A stretch of 64,000 nt of DNA, from positions 744,001 through 808,000 of the forward strand of contig CAXXFQ010000033.1 in NCBI GenBank assembly GCA_963674475.2. Reading direction: 5' to 3'. Shown here one piece after another: positions 35,963 through 45,200 of the stretch. How positions within the stretch are numbered: the first letter of the stretch is position 1; the number at the start of each line of letters is the position of its first letter. The notes beneath the pieces are model-generated. The model did not search any database. It was not told where the DNA came from and saw only the letters and a list, made by a program, of their open reading frames with translations. The position numbers and the translations under genes were made by a program. Source of the DNA: CAXXFQ01 sp963674475 (GTDB lineage Bacteria > Planctomycetota > Planctomycetia > Pirellulales > Thermoguttaceae).

Positions 35963-36178
35963 GAGGGATTGGTTTGCAATCCCTTGATGATAAAAGAAGG
36001 ACCAATACCAGCGACCCGCCGGGAGCGGGTGTAATCAGCGGCGTGGAAACGCCGGTGTAAAAGGAGCGACGGCGTTGCCGTCGCCTGTTTTTTTGAATGA
36101 GGGGGGCATTTTGAAAATTGCTCCCCCTCATACTCCCCCTTCAAAAACTTTTTGGACCGGGATTGCTTTGCAATCCCT
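35963..36178. repeat. Composite block: repeat A copy, repeat B copy 2, extra hairpin
   Basis: From left: a hairpin GGGATTG/CAATCCC (35965-35983); a repeat A copy at 36006-36056 (GGGAGCGGGTGTAATC, then GGCGT-GGAA-ACGCC); and repeat B inverted with H3 (36066-36084, GCGACGGC-GTT-GCCGTCGC), H2 (36097-36131) and H1 (36159-36177). Compared with copy 1, H1 changes GCGATTG/CAATCGC to GGGATTG/CAATCCC and H2 changes on both sides, so pairing is conserved while sequence drifts. Confidence 0.75.
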
Positions 36179-36205
36179 CTTTCTTTCTTTTCTCTTTTCT
36201 TGTTT

Positions 36206-36685
36206 TCAAAGCTCGTAAGCTTTGATCTTTCTGTAAAGCGTTCGCTGCCCGATTCCCAACATCTTGGCCGCCTCTTCCCGATTGCCGCCGGTCAGACGGA
36301 GCGTTTCCGTAATGAAAAGTTGCTCAATCTCCTCGAGCGATTTGCCGACCAACGAGGCCAGTGATGCCGCCGGATTCGACGGTTCGTCCGCGTCGAACGA
36401 ATCGGCCAACTCTTCCGGCAAGTCGTCCGTGTCCAACAGCCCGTCGTAGTCGACCACGACCATGCTCTCGACCATGTTGCGCAACTGTCGGACATTTCCC
36501 GGCCAGTCGTAAGCCAACAGCTTTCGTCGCGCGGCGGGGGACATCCCCTTGATCTTTTTGTCGTGTCGTGACGCGAATTCTTTGATGAAGTGGTCGATCA
36601 GAATGGGAATATCTTGGCTGCGTTCCAACAGATTCGGCAACCGAACGGTGACGACCTTCAGCCGATGGTAAACCAAGCGGGGCGG
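36206..36685 (-). pseudogene. NtrC-type sigma-54 regulator, C-terminal fragment
   Basis: About 156 codons survive. They begin LVYHRLKVVTVRLPNLLERSQDIPILI, which is the middle-to-end of an AAA+ sigma-54 activator (the Walker A, GAFTGA and Walker B parts are missing), followed by WPGNVRQLRN (sensor II) and a Fis-type helix-turn-helix, REEAAKMLGIGQRTLYRKI. The frame upstream ends in a stop within 30 bases and homology stops at about 36685, exactly where the next gene fragment begins. The gene was cut by rearrangement or by a wrong assembly join. Confidence 0.75.
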
Positions 36686-36689
36686 CCTT

Positions 36690-38660
36690 CCGGATTCTCA
36701 AGATCAACTGGAATGCGTTCTCCAGCGGCCCCCGGGCATTACGCGTGGAATGACCGCTATCCGAACGGCTTGGCCGACCTGAAGGCGGTGGTCGACAAGA
36801 TTCATGCCGCCGGGTTGAAATCGGGACTGCATTTGCACTACTGCAAAGCGACGAAACAGGACGCCTACGTCGCGCCGGTTCCCGACGACCGTCTTGGTAA
36901 AGTGCGGCATTTCACGTTGGCGAAAGATATCGACGAAAAGCAGGATTCGATCGCCGTCAATGAGAACCCCAAAGGATGTATCAAGGCCGCCGGACGCAGC
37001 ATTCTGAAGTTGGGCGATGAACTGGTCGCGTACAAAGACTACACGACCGAACCGCCGTTTACGTTCACCGGTTGCGAACGGGGACATTTGGGAACAACCG
37101 CGGCGGTGCAGGACGCGAAAGCGAAGATGGACCTGTTGGACGTCGATTCTTGGCCCCTCTTCATCCGCTACGCCCAGGACAACGATATCCAGGACGAGAC
37201 GGCTCGCCGTTTCGCCGAGATCAACGCTTCAGGCGGGCCGTTCGACATGATCTATTTCGACGGCGCCGAAGACGTGCCGTATCCGCTGTGGCACCATGTG
37301 CCGAATGCCCAACTGCGAATGTTCCGGCTGATCGACCCCGCCCCGGCCCTCTGCGAGGCGGCCGTTAACGGGCACTTCAGTTGGCACATGAACCCGCGAA
37401 GCAACGCCTACGACGCGGTCGGCGCAAAGGTCTACAAGAGCTTCTGCCAGAAGGTCCTCGCCCGGACGGCACCGCTCCGCGCGACCGATTTCTCGCGCTG
37501 CGCCTTTGGCTGGCTCTACGGATTCGAGTACACGCCGGACACGCTGGAGTACGTCACCAGCCGGGCGGCGGCGTGGGATTGTCCCCTGCTGCTACCTTAT
37601 TCCGTCCCTGGCGACGATCAAGGCCAACCCGCGTTGGGAGGATTGCCTTGACGTAATCAAGATATGGGAGGACATCCGCGCCGAAAAGAAACTGACCGAC
37701 GCCCACCGGAAGATGCTGCGGACGCTCGGACCCGAATGCTACCGCGATTGTGACGCCTGCGAACACCATATTTTCAACAACGTCCGGAATGAACCGGGCT
37801 TAAGCGACGCCGCCCGGAAGAAGCTGTTGACGCCGGACCAGGAGCATCACCTCTTCCGCAATGAAAAGGGTGAGTACGAACTGGTCGAAATCCACGAGAT
37901 TCCCAACGTGCTCTTCGACACGCTCACGGCGTATTGGTTCACCCGGGAGTCGCGGCCGGACGACACCTACGTGCTCGCCTGGGCCAAGGCGGGGTCGACC
38001 GACCTGCGACTGCCGCTTCCGAAGGAGAAAGTCATCGCGATGCGCCCGTTCGGCACGAAGCAGGAACTGAAAAGCGGCAAGAACGGCGATTGCGTGGTCG
38101 ACGTGGGACGACGTATGTATCTCGTCTTTTCGGGGATGAAGCCGGACGCCGTGCGGAAGATGATCGGTGAATCGACGTCGAAGAAGACGAAGAAGCTGAC
38201 CCGGTTCATCCCCGCCTCCGCCTTCAAATCTCACAGCGGCCATTTCGTCAAGACGAGCGAGACGAAAACGGCGCCGGAAGGGGCGATTGCCGATTGCGTG
38301 GTCCCCACCGTCGACGGAACGTTCGAAGCGTGGGAGAAATGCCATATCGACTACAAAATCAAGGTCCCCCAGGCCGGCCTGTATCGGATTTGGGCCAGAA
38401 TCTGGTGCCGCGACGAGGCGAGCAATTCGTTCTTCACCAGTCTGCCTGGATCGCCGCACGAGAAACGCATCTTCGGGAATCAGAAGATCTGGAAGAAATG
38501 GCTCTGGCAACCGGGCCCGGTTCTGAACTTACGGGAAGGCGAAACGACCATCCGATTCTGGGTCCGCGACGCCGTCCCGAAGCAGGGCCCGTTCTTGGAC
38601 GTGATCTGCCTCACGAATCTCCCCAGTTACGTGCCGAATGACGAGGACGCGAAGAAGTAA
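36690..38660 (+). pseudogene. Glycoside-hydrolase-like protein, 5'-truncated and frameshifted
   Basis: About 655 codons remain. The N-terminus is missing: homology starts abruptly around GHYAWNDRYPNGLADLK, which in TIM-barrel glycosidases (alpha-galactosidase-like) lies well inside the domain. HAAGLKSGLHLHYCKAT and FDMIYFDGAED are barrel strands. Near 37605, at a CCC run, the frame changes: the product continues as LATIKANPRWEDCLD. The C-terminal part has a carbohydrate-binding-like module (YKIKVPQAGLYRIWARIWCRD). The truncation coincides with the cut NtrC fragment. Confidence 0.7.
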
Positions 38661-38675
38661 GGACAGGGGATTGCC

Positions 38676-38769
38676 AGGCAGAAGTCAGGAGGCAGAAGGC
38701 AGAAGTGTCGGTATAGAGAATCGCGCGAGCGCGTTCTCTTCTGCCTGCCGACTTCTGCCTTCTGCCTCC
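38676..38769 (+). repeat. Palindromic repeat C, copy 1
   Basis: Purine-rich arm GGCAGAAGTCAGGAGGCAG pairs with a pyrimidine-rich arm ACTTCTGCCTTCTGCCTCC around a core TAGAGAATCGCGCGAGCGCG. The second copy lies at 40541-40636 in the same orientation. Both flank the Ro60-like gene. Confidence 0.75.
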
Positions 38770-38777
38770 GCAAATAA

Positions 38778-38809
38778 CCCCGGAGCCGGGCAAGCGCCCA
38801 ACTCCGGGG
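38778..38809 (-). terminator. Terminator of Ro60-like gene
   Basis: 8-bp stem CCCCGGAG/CTCCGGGG with an inner GGGC/GCCC pair, 37 bases past the stop codon on the minus strand, followed by TTATTTG. Confidence 0.65.
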
Positions 38810-38845
38810 TCGAGTAAGGTGAGAGCGGCCAAAGACCGCTTCGGT

Positions 38846-40495
38846 TTACAATTCCACCGCTTCGACTTCCTTGACAAAGCGGCCGGCGTCGCCTTCGAGG
38901 AAGGCGGCCACCACGCCGAAGACGGCGTCGCTGAAGCCGCCGACGTTCAGGATGTCGGCGCGGTCGGGAGCTTGCGTCGTTCCGTACGGCTGGATGTCGA
39001 TACAGACCAGCTTCGGAGCGGCGACCTCGTGGCCGCCCAGGCGGAGTTGGTTCTTCACGAACGCCTGCCATTCGGTCAGTACGCCGGTCGCGCCGTGGGC
39101 GCCGTAGCCGTACGGATGCCGCTTGTCGACCCAGCTCTGGTTGTCGCTGACGAGTACACATCCGGCGAAACGCCGCTTGTGATACCGGGTGTTCGCCTCG
39201 GAAAGCGGGATCGAGCAGTCGGTTCCGCCTCCACCGTACTTCGCCAGCCGTTCCGACAGGCTCAAAATCGAGTCGGTCGGATCGATCCGAGCGTTGTACG
39301 CCCGCGTGTCGAACGGGATGACGACGCTGTCCGGGTTGCGGCGGAGGACGGCCGCGGCGAACAGGGCCGCCGCATCGACGCACCGCATCTTGCTCGTCGC
39401 GCCGTGTCCGCGCCAACCGCTGACGGACGAATGCATCGAACCGGACGTATCCAGGCCGATAACGACCGGACCCGGCAACTCCGGGACGTTGCCGCAGGCG
39501 ATTTCGGCCGCCTGGTGCAAGGCCGCCTTGATCTTCTGCGGGACCTCCGCATTCGCGTTGAGGTACGCCGCCAGGAACTGGTACGGGAACTGCCGCGAAC
39601 GGCGGATTTCCTCGGCGTCCGCGATCCGGCCGGCAACAAAGTCGACCATCTCGCGGTCGGGCCGGCCGTTGCCGAGAACCTCGTGACGCAGAAGCGTGTT
39701 CAGGTTCATCCGCAACGCCTGCGGACCCATGTGCCGCGCGATTGCCTTCCAGACAACCGGTCCCTTGGCCGCGTCGGCCAACAGGTCCCACCGGACGGAG
39801 AAATCGCGGAGGATCCGGGCCTGCTCCTCGGCGGAGTTCGCATTGCGGTATTCGACGAGGGCTTGAACCCGGGCCGGGAGGTCGGACTCGACCGCCGGGG
39901 CCCACTTCTCAGTCTCCTTGCCGGTCAGCCATCCGAACAGGGCACGCCGCGCGTTGTCCTTCGGTGTCGGCCGGGCCAGCCGCAAAACGTCGCGGAGGCT
40001 CGGATCGTGACCGATTGACGCCGAGAGCAGCTTGCCGACGGAGGCTTCGTTCAGCCAACGCTGGAACGCCCGCTGCAAACTGGACGACAGGCTCGTACGG
40101 CCGAACTGGCCGGAGCGGATCATCTGGAAGGCGGTTCGCAGGACGCGACCGTTGTCGACGACCCGGTCAAACACGCGGTGCATCAGCTCGGTGTTCCGCG
40201 CTGACAGGGCGATCAACAGGGCCGCCGGCATGTCCTTCATGTAGGCCCGCTCCCGGGCGTAGACCGCCAACTTGGCCAGGAAGACATCGTCGTCGACCTG
40301 ATCGATAAGCCGTCGCATTTCGTCGAGTTGGCTCTGGGCGTTCGCGTAGAAGACGCCCCCGAAACACCCCGTGGCCGCCATCTGCGCCAGGGCATGCTTC
40401 GGTGCGAACTTATACGCGCGGCCGCCGGCTTCGTTACGCGAATTCGCGCGGGTCAATCGGCTCTTGATGCTGGAAAACAGGGTTTGGTTGGCCAT
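38846..40495 (-). CDS. rsr: TROVE/vWA protein, bacterial Ro60 (Rsr)
   Basis: Protein of 549 aa; ATG at 40495 with GGAGG 5 bases upstream (an ATG 12 bases earlier overlaps that site). Residues about 15-338 form the TROVE HEAT-repeat ring that binds Y RNAs and misfolded RNAs (FAPKHALAQMAATGCFGG, KLAVYARERAYMKDMPAALL). Residues about 343-549 are a von Willebrand A domain with an intact MIDAS DTSGSM (349-354). Known bacterial Rsr proteins work in rRNA maturation and stress RNA decay, with a Y RNA linking Rsr to PNPase. Two Y RNA candidates lie upstream on the same strand. RtcA/RtcB, frequent neighbours elsewhere, are not seen here. Confidence 0.9.
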   Translation of the reverse strand: MANQTLFSSIKSRLTRANSRNEAGGRAYKFAPKHALAQMAATGCFGGVFYANAQSQLDEMRRLIDQVDDDVFLAKLAVYARERAYMKDMPAALLIALSARNTELMHRVFDRVVDNGRVLRTAFQMIRSGQFGRTSLSSSLQRAFQRWLNEASVGKLLSASIGHDPSLRDVLRLARPTPKDNARRALFGWLTGKETEKWAPAVESDLPARVQALVEYRNANSAEEQARILRDFSVRWDLLADAAKGPVVWKAIARHMGPQALRMNLNTLLRHEVLGNGRPDREMVDFVAGRIADAEEIRRSRQFPYQFLAAYLNANAEVPQKIKAALHQAAEIACGNVPELPGPVVIGLDTSGSMHSSVSGWRGHGATSKMRCVDAAALFAAAVLRRNPDSVVIPFDTRAYNARIDPTDSILSLSERLAKYGGGGTDCSIPLSEANTRYHKRRFAGCVLVSDNQSWVDKRHPYGYGAHGATGVLTEWQAFVKNQLRLGGHEVAAPKLVCIDIQPYGTTQAPDRADILNVGGFSDAVFGVVAAFLEGDAGRFVKEVEAVEL

Positions 40496-40540
40496 CTTAG
40501 CCTCCATTCAGCGGAGAAAGGGGACTGGGGATTGAAGATT

Positions 40541-40636
40541 GAGAGGCAGAAGGCAGAAGTCAGCAGGCAGGAGTGTCGATGTAGAGAATCGCGCGAGCGC
40601 GTCCCCTTCTGTCTTCTGACTCCTGACTTCTGCCTT
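40541..40636 (+). repeat. Palindromic repeat C, copy 2
   Basis: Arms AGGCAGAAGGCAGAAGTCAG and CTGACTCCTGACTTCTGCCT around TAGAGAATCGCGCGAGCGCG, the same core as copy 1. It sits between the large Y RNA and the Ro60-like gene. Confidence 0.75.
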
Positions 40637-40723
40637 TCTTCTCAATGCCTTTCACTTCTCACTTCGCTTCCGCGTTGGTAAACCCGGACTCCGTCCGGAA
40701 TCACCCTACGCGCTCTCAAAAAG

Positions 40724-40866
40724 TGACCGACGAAGTGATGAATCAGAGTCTTTACGGTGCTCTACCATTGAGCTACGGCGCTTCGGGATATTGCATTCGC
40801 GCCGGTGGGACTCGAACCCACAGCCTCCGGATTTCAAATCATGTACTCCGAATCGGCAGTCGGTCA
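40724..40866 (-). ncRNA. Predicted Y RNA with tRNA-mimic module (YrlA-like)
   Basis: 143 nt on the minus strand. The ends pair: TGACCGAC (40866-40859) with GTCGGTCA (40731-40724), then CGGAGT (40850-40845) with ACTCTG (40749-40744), separated by an internal loop containing TGCCGATT. Inside lies a tRNA-like fold in permuted order: CGG/CCG pairing at the anticodon-stem position, T-arm GTGGG-TTCGAGT-CCCAC, acceptor-like stem CGGCGC/GCGCCG closed by a 17-nt loop, then D-arm GCTC-AATGGTA-GAGC. A CTTTTT run follows the closing stem. This matches the published YrlA architecture (Ro-binding stem plus tRNA-like module). It lies 229 bases upstream of rsr. Confidence 0.8.
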
Positions 40867-40867
40867 T

Positions 40868-41189
40868 GTTTTCTAGACGACGAAGGCCCAACGAAGGGCT
40901 GTCGAGAGCAATGTGTTTACGGCCGTCCGTATCAGCCGTGTGCTGACCGTTGACCGGCCCCTTCGTCTCAAGGAGACTCCGGCACCATTCACTAGCCGGT
41001 CGCCCGGCATCGCTACCTTAGGACTTGTCCGTAAATCAGGTGGTGGGCTCATCCCGATTTTCACGCAGCGCAGCGGAGTGATAGTCGGGATCGCCCACAG
41101 GAATTCGGGAAGTTATTTCTATACGCGTTCTAAAAACCGTCGTATGGATTCCCGACGGGCAGTCGGGCCTTCAGAGTTGTTTCAAAATC
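40868..41189 (-). other. Hairpin-rich intergenic stretch between the two Y RNAs
   Basis: Several strong hairpins on the minus strand: 41043-41098 (GTGGGC and ATCCCGA arms, 13 bp in two blocks), GCCGG-GCGA-CCGGC with a GNRA loop near 41000, and CCCGAC-TGCCC-GTCGGG near 41150. It contains GTCCTAAGGTAGCGA, a string also found in 23S rRNA, but the surroundings do not look like rRNA. It may be a further structured RNA. No protein gene is supported. Confidence 0.35.
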
Positions 41190-41263
41190 GGCCGTTCGAC
41201 GAAGGCGTGGTCCGGACGTGGGTGATTAACTGTCATGTAGTCCGAATCGGCAGTCGAGCGGCC
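41190..41263 (-). ncRNA. Second, short Y RNA candidate
   Basis: 74 nt. GGCCGCTCGAC (41263-41253) pairs with GTCGAACGGCC (41200-41190), 11 bp with one mismatch; CGGAC/GTCCG forms a second helix (41244-41240 with 41217-41213). Its 5' strand CGACTGCCGATTCGGACTAC is nearly identical to that of the larger RNA, and both 3' strands contain CTTCGTCG. There is no tRNA-like module. The shared parts are the ones expected to bind Ro. ATTTTG follows the stem. Confidence 0.6.
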
Positions 41264-42288
41264 AGGAACGCCGGCGGGACGCGACCCCGCTTTTTCGCCG
41301 CGGATTGCGCGGCCGCCGCGCGGTTAGGCTGCGGCGTTCGGAATTCGTGTTAGATCGAGTCGGGTCATCAAATTCCTGCTTGTGGATTTGGGTTATGATG
41401 AACGAACTTGGCCCGGTGTCGGGCCGTCGTGTTTGTGTCTTTGCCGATTGGACGTCTCCGGCCGGCGGAAGGTTCGGGTTTCTGAGAGTTTTTTTCTCGC
41501 ACGCGGGTCGGGGCGGGATGTTCGCTCGATCCTTCGCGGGAAAGCAGGTCGAGTAGAAAGACGCGGATCGCGGGATTCTGAGTGAGAGGGGTCTGCTCTT
41601 CGGAAGATGATTAATCCACGCGGACACACTCCCTCCATGGAGGGAGTGCGAGAGGGACGGCCGGCTTCCGTTGGGGGAAATGACAGAAATTGGACTCCCA
41701 AACGCCGAATCCCCGGGGTGTGTTCCACGACATCGCCGTAAGGCACTGTGATATTGAGACTTATCGCGTATGCGGAACCGGGCCGCCAGGCAGGATCGTG
41801 GTAAGGGGACGTCGATCGCTGCAACCTCTCTCCGACATCCAATAGGGGCAATTTCCAGGAATTTGGGATTTCTCCCCGAGGCTCGGCAGGAAAACCTTCA
41901 AAACGCCCTTCATCTTTGTTAGACTCGGAGTTAGGCCGTTTGGGAGACTTGGTCGTCCAGCACCGAGCCTGAAGCGGTCGCGAAGTAGGTTACCGACGCC
42001 TTTGCGAGGAGTCGGCCCGTGTCCCCCCCCCGCCGAGATCCGTTTTTTCCTGCCTGGATCAACTACCCTTTGCGCGAGTATTTCTCCGCCCTCACGTCAA
42101 GAGAAAACTGTGTCGGGACGCTCCCGCGAGCGGCGGGTTGCGCGCGTCCGGGTGATAAACCCCGTGGAAGTCTGGCTGGTTCCCGGCGGCGGACACATCG
42201 TTGTGCGACGGTATTCGAGAAGATAACGTGTTTCCCTCGCGCGGCCTTTGCCTATTTCCAGTTCAGTCCATATTCAAGGCAACTCGTA
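41264..42288. other. Intergenic, with a 22-bp perfect palindrome
   Basis: Upstream of the DUF1549/DUF1553 gene and of the Y RNA locus. The only clear feature is the palindrome CACTCCCTCC-ATGGAGGGAGTG at 41627-41648. Open frames in this stretch have no ribosome sites or homology that I recognise. Promoters for both directions must lie here. Confidence 0.45.
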
Positions 42289-45200
42289 ATGAAAACAAGA
42301 ACGATTGAACTTGCCCTGGCGGTGTTTGCGGCAATTGCATTTTCGGGTCCGATGTCGGTCGCGGCGGAGGCGGATGCCGAAGTCAAGGCCAAGGCCGCGT
42401 ATGAAGCGGCCAAGAAGACCGCCGCGGAAGCGGAAGCGGCCGCGGTTCCGCTGAGAGCGGCGATGCAGAAAGCCGACGCGGCGTACGCCAAGGCGAACAA
42501 GGACGCCACGGCGAAGCGGCAAAAGGCCAATCGAGCGAAGGAATTGGCCGGTGAGCCGGGCGTCAAGGAGCTGAAGAGTGCGGAGGACGCCGTCCCCGCG
42601 GCCGTCAAGACTCTGGAAGACGCGACGAAAGCCAAGCCGCTTGCCGACAAGGCTTTGACCGAAGCCAAAGCCGCCGCCGAACCACTCCAAAAGGCTTACG
42701 CCGCGGCCGAGAAAGCGGCGAAGGAGGCGGAGGCCAAGGCGAAAGCCGCATCCGACGCGGCCAATAAGCCCGCAAATGAAGCGAAAAGAGCCGAGGCCCA
42801 GGCCGCCGCCGTCCGCAGAGGGGCACGCGCCGCCGGTGCCGCACTGGCCCGTGCGCGGCAGGGCGAGGAGAAGCTCCGCAAGCAAGTTGAGGCCGCCGCC
42901 AAGAAACTGGCCGAAGCGAAGAAGCGGAAGGAGTCCGCCGACGCCGCCTCGGCCGAAGAGGCGGAAGACAAGGTTTTCCAGGCCGAGGACGAAAAGGAAC
43001 TGCTTGACGCGGCGCTGGCAGCCGTTCGGAAGCAAGTGGCCGCGGCCGTCAAGGCGTCCCAGGCCGCTGAACAAGCCGCCTCGACCGCCGAGAAATCGGC
43101 CCAGGATAAGAAGAAGGCGGCGGCGGAAGCGGCCGCCAGGCGGAAAGCGTCCGCCGCCGCCGAAGCTGCGGTGGCTCAGGCGAGGAAGGCTAGAAAGCAG
43201 GCACAGGCTCAGGCGGCCGCCGCGACGAAGGGGCTGACCGAGGTTCAGAACCGGAAGAAATCGGCCGACGCGGCTCTGGAAAAAGCCAAGAAGCAACTCA
43301 CCGAGGTCGGTGATCCAAAAGACGACACCGCCAAAGCGGCCCATGTCAAAGCAACTCGGGCGAAAGCGGAGCAAGGGGTGAAAGCGGCCGAGGCAGCCGC
43401 AGCAAACGCCGCGAAGGAACTGGCCGCATCCGAAGCGAAAAAGAAATCGGCCGATGGAGCCCTGGCGGACGCGAAGAAACGCCTAGCCGGTGCTCAAGCC
43501 GCCGCGAAGGCGGCGCAAGAGGCGGCAGGCGGACTCCTCGAACTCGACGCCGCCGCCAAAGCGGCCGCGTCGGACGCCGCCGCCAAACGAAAGGAGGCGA
43601 ACACGGCCAAAACGGCTCTCACCCCGAAACAGAAAGCGCTCGAACAGGCAACGATCAAGGCGCGATCCGCCGCGGACGCCCTGCAACGAGCCGAAGCACG
43701 GAAAAAATCCGCCGAAACGGGCCTCGCCAATCTCAAGAAACAGATCGCCGCCGCCAAACAGACGCACGTCGCGGACGAAGAAGCCGCCAAACAGGCGGAA
43801 GCCGCGGCCGCGCCGCTGAAGGTAGAGGCTCAAAAGGCGAGAGATGCCTATTCGGCCGCCCGGAAAGTCGCCGACGAAAAGCAGGCCCTGGTGCAACAGG
43901 CGAAAGGTCAACTCTATCGCTTGATCGCCGCCGGGCGAATCGCGAAACTCATGGAAAGCCCCGATCCGCCGAAGCCGGCGAACCGGATTGACGAAATTGT
44001 CTTCGCGAAGCTGAAGACGCTCGGCGTTAAACCGGCCCTCTGCTCCGACGCGGTCTTTATCCGCCGCGCGTTCTTGGATTTGACGGGGAAATTGCCCAGC
44101 GCGGACGAGGCGAAGGCGTTCATTCAAAGCAAGGATCCGAAAAAACGCGTCGCCCTCATCGACCGCCTCCTGGAAGACCCGGACCATTTCGACTACTGGG
44201 CCATGAAATGGAGCGATATCCTGCGGATCAAGGCGGAGTTCCCCGTCAAAGTGTGGCCGAACGCGGCACAAGCCTATCATCGCTGGGTATGGGAATCCAT
44301 CGCCCAGAACAAACCGTACGACCGGTTTGTCCGGGAACTGCTCACCTCCAGCGGCAGCAATTTCCGGGTCGGCCCGGTGAACTTCTACCGTGCCATCCAG
44401 AACAAGACGCCGGAAGGCATCGCCGCCGCCGTCGGACTTGCGTTCATGGGAACGCGAACCCATGTGTGGCCGGAAGACCGCCGCGCCGGCATGGCGGCCT
44501 TCTTCTCGCAAGTCGGCTACAAGCCTACCAGCGAATGGAAAGAGGAAATCATCTTCTGGGATCCCCTCAAGTCGACGGCCGTGCCCGGCAGTATCGCCCC
44601 GGGAATACCCGACGTGGCCAAGGGCGTTACCGCGACCAATCAGATTCCGCAGACGCTGGCCAAGCCGATCGCGCCGAACGGACCGCTGGCCGCCGTCTTC
44701 CCCGACGGCGCCAAGACGAGCGTTCCGCCTGATCGCGACCCCCGCGAGGCGTTCGCCGACTGGCTGATTCGTCCCGAGAATCCCTATTTTGCCAAAGCAA
44801 TTGTCAACCGGACGTGGGCCTGGGCCATGGGACGCGGTATCATCCACGAAGCGGACGATATTCGCGAAGACAATCCGCCGAGCAACCCGGAACTCCTGGC
44901 CTATTTGGAGAAGGAGTTGGCTTCCAACGGCCACGACCTGAAACACTTGAAGCGGCTGATCTTCACCTCGACCGTGTACCAGTTCTCCTCGTTGCCGAAA
45001 TCGGACAAGCCCGAGGCGGCCGCTAACTTCGCCAGCTATCGTTTGCGGCGGGTGGAAGCCGAGGTACTCAACGACATGGTGAATGAAATCACCGGAAGTA
45101 CCGACCTCTACACGAGCGCAGTTCCCGAGCCGTTTACCTATATCCCAAAAGACATGGTCGCCGTGGAGGTGGCCGACGGCAGTATCAGCAGCCCCTTTTT

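Noticed and set aside
36206..36685. RtcR, the sigma-54 activator of rsr/rtcBA in enterobacteria
   Set aside because: The remaining part is an ordinary NtrC-type end with a Fis helix-turn-helix and it lies beyond the broken junction. Nothing specific to RtcR is left.
40755..40829. Two tRNA genes on the minus strand
   Set aside because: The T-arm half and the D-arm half are each incomplete. No anticodon loop can be formed, and the order is 3' half then 5' half. Their acceptor strands pair with each other and the flanks pair too, so a single tRNA-like RNA explains them better.
40724..40866. Two-piece (permuted) tmRNA
   Set aside because: Permuted tmRNA also places the acceptor half first, but tmRNA has no true D-stem and needs a tag-coding part. 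Here a normal D-arm is present and no tag frame is seen.
41005..41025. 23S rRNA fragment (GTCCTAAGGTAGCGA)
   Set aside because: Fifteen bases match the conserved 23S segment, but the flanking bases do not continue the rRNA sequence.
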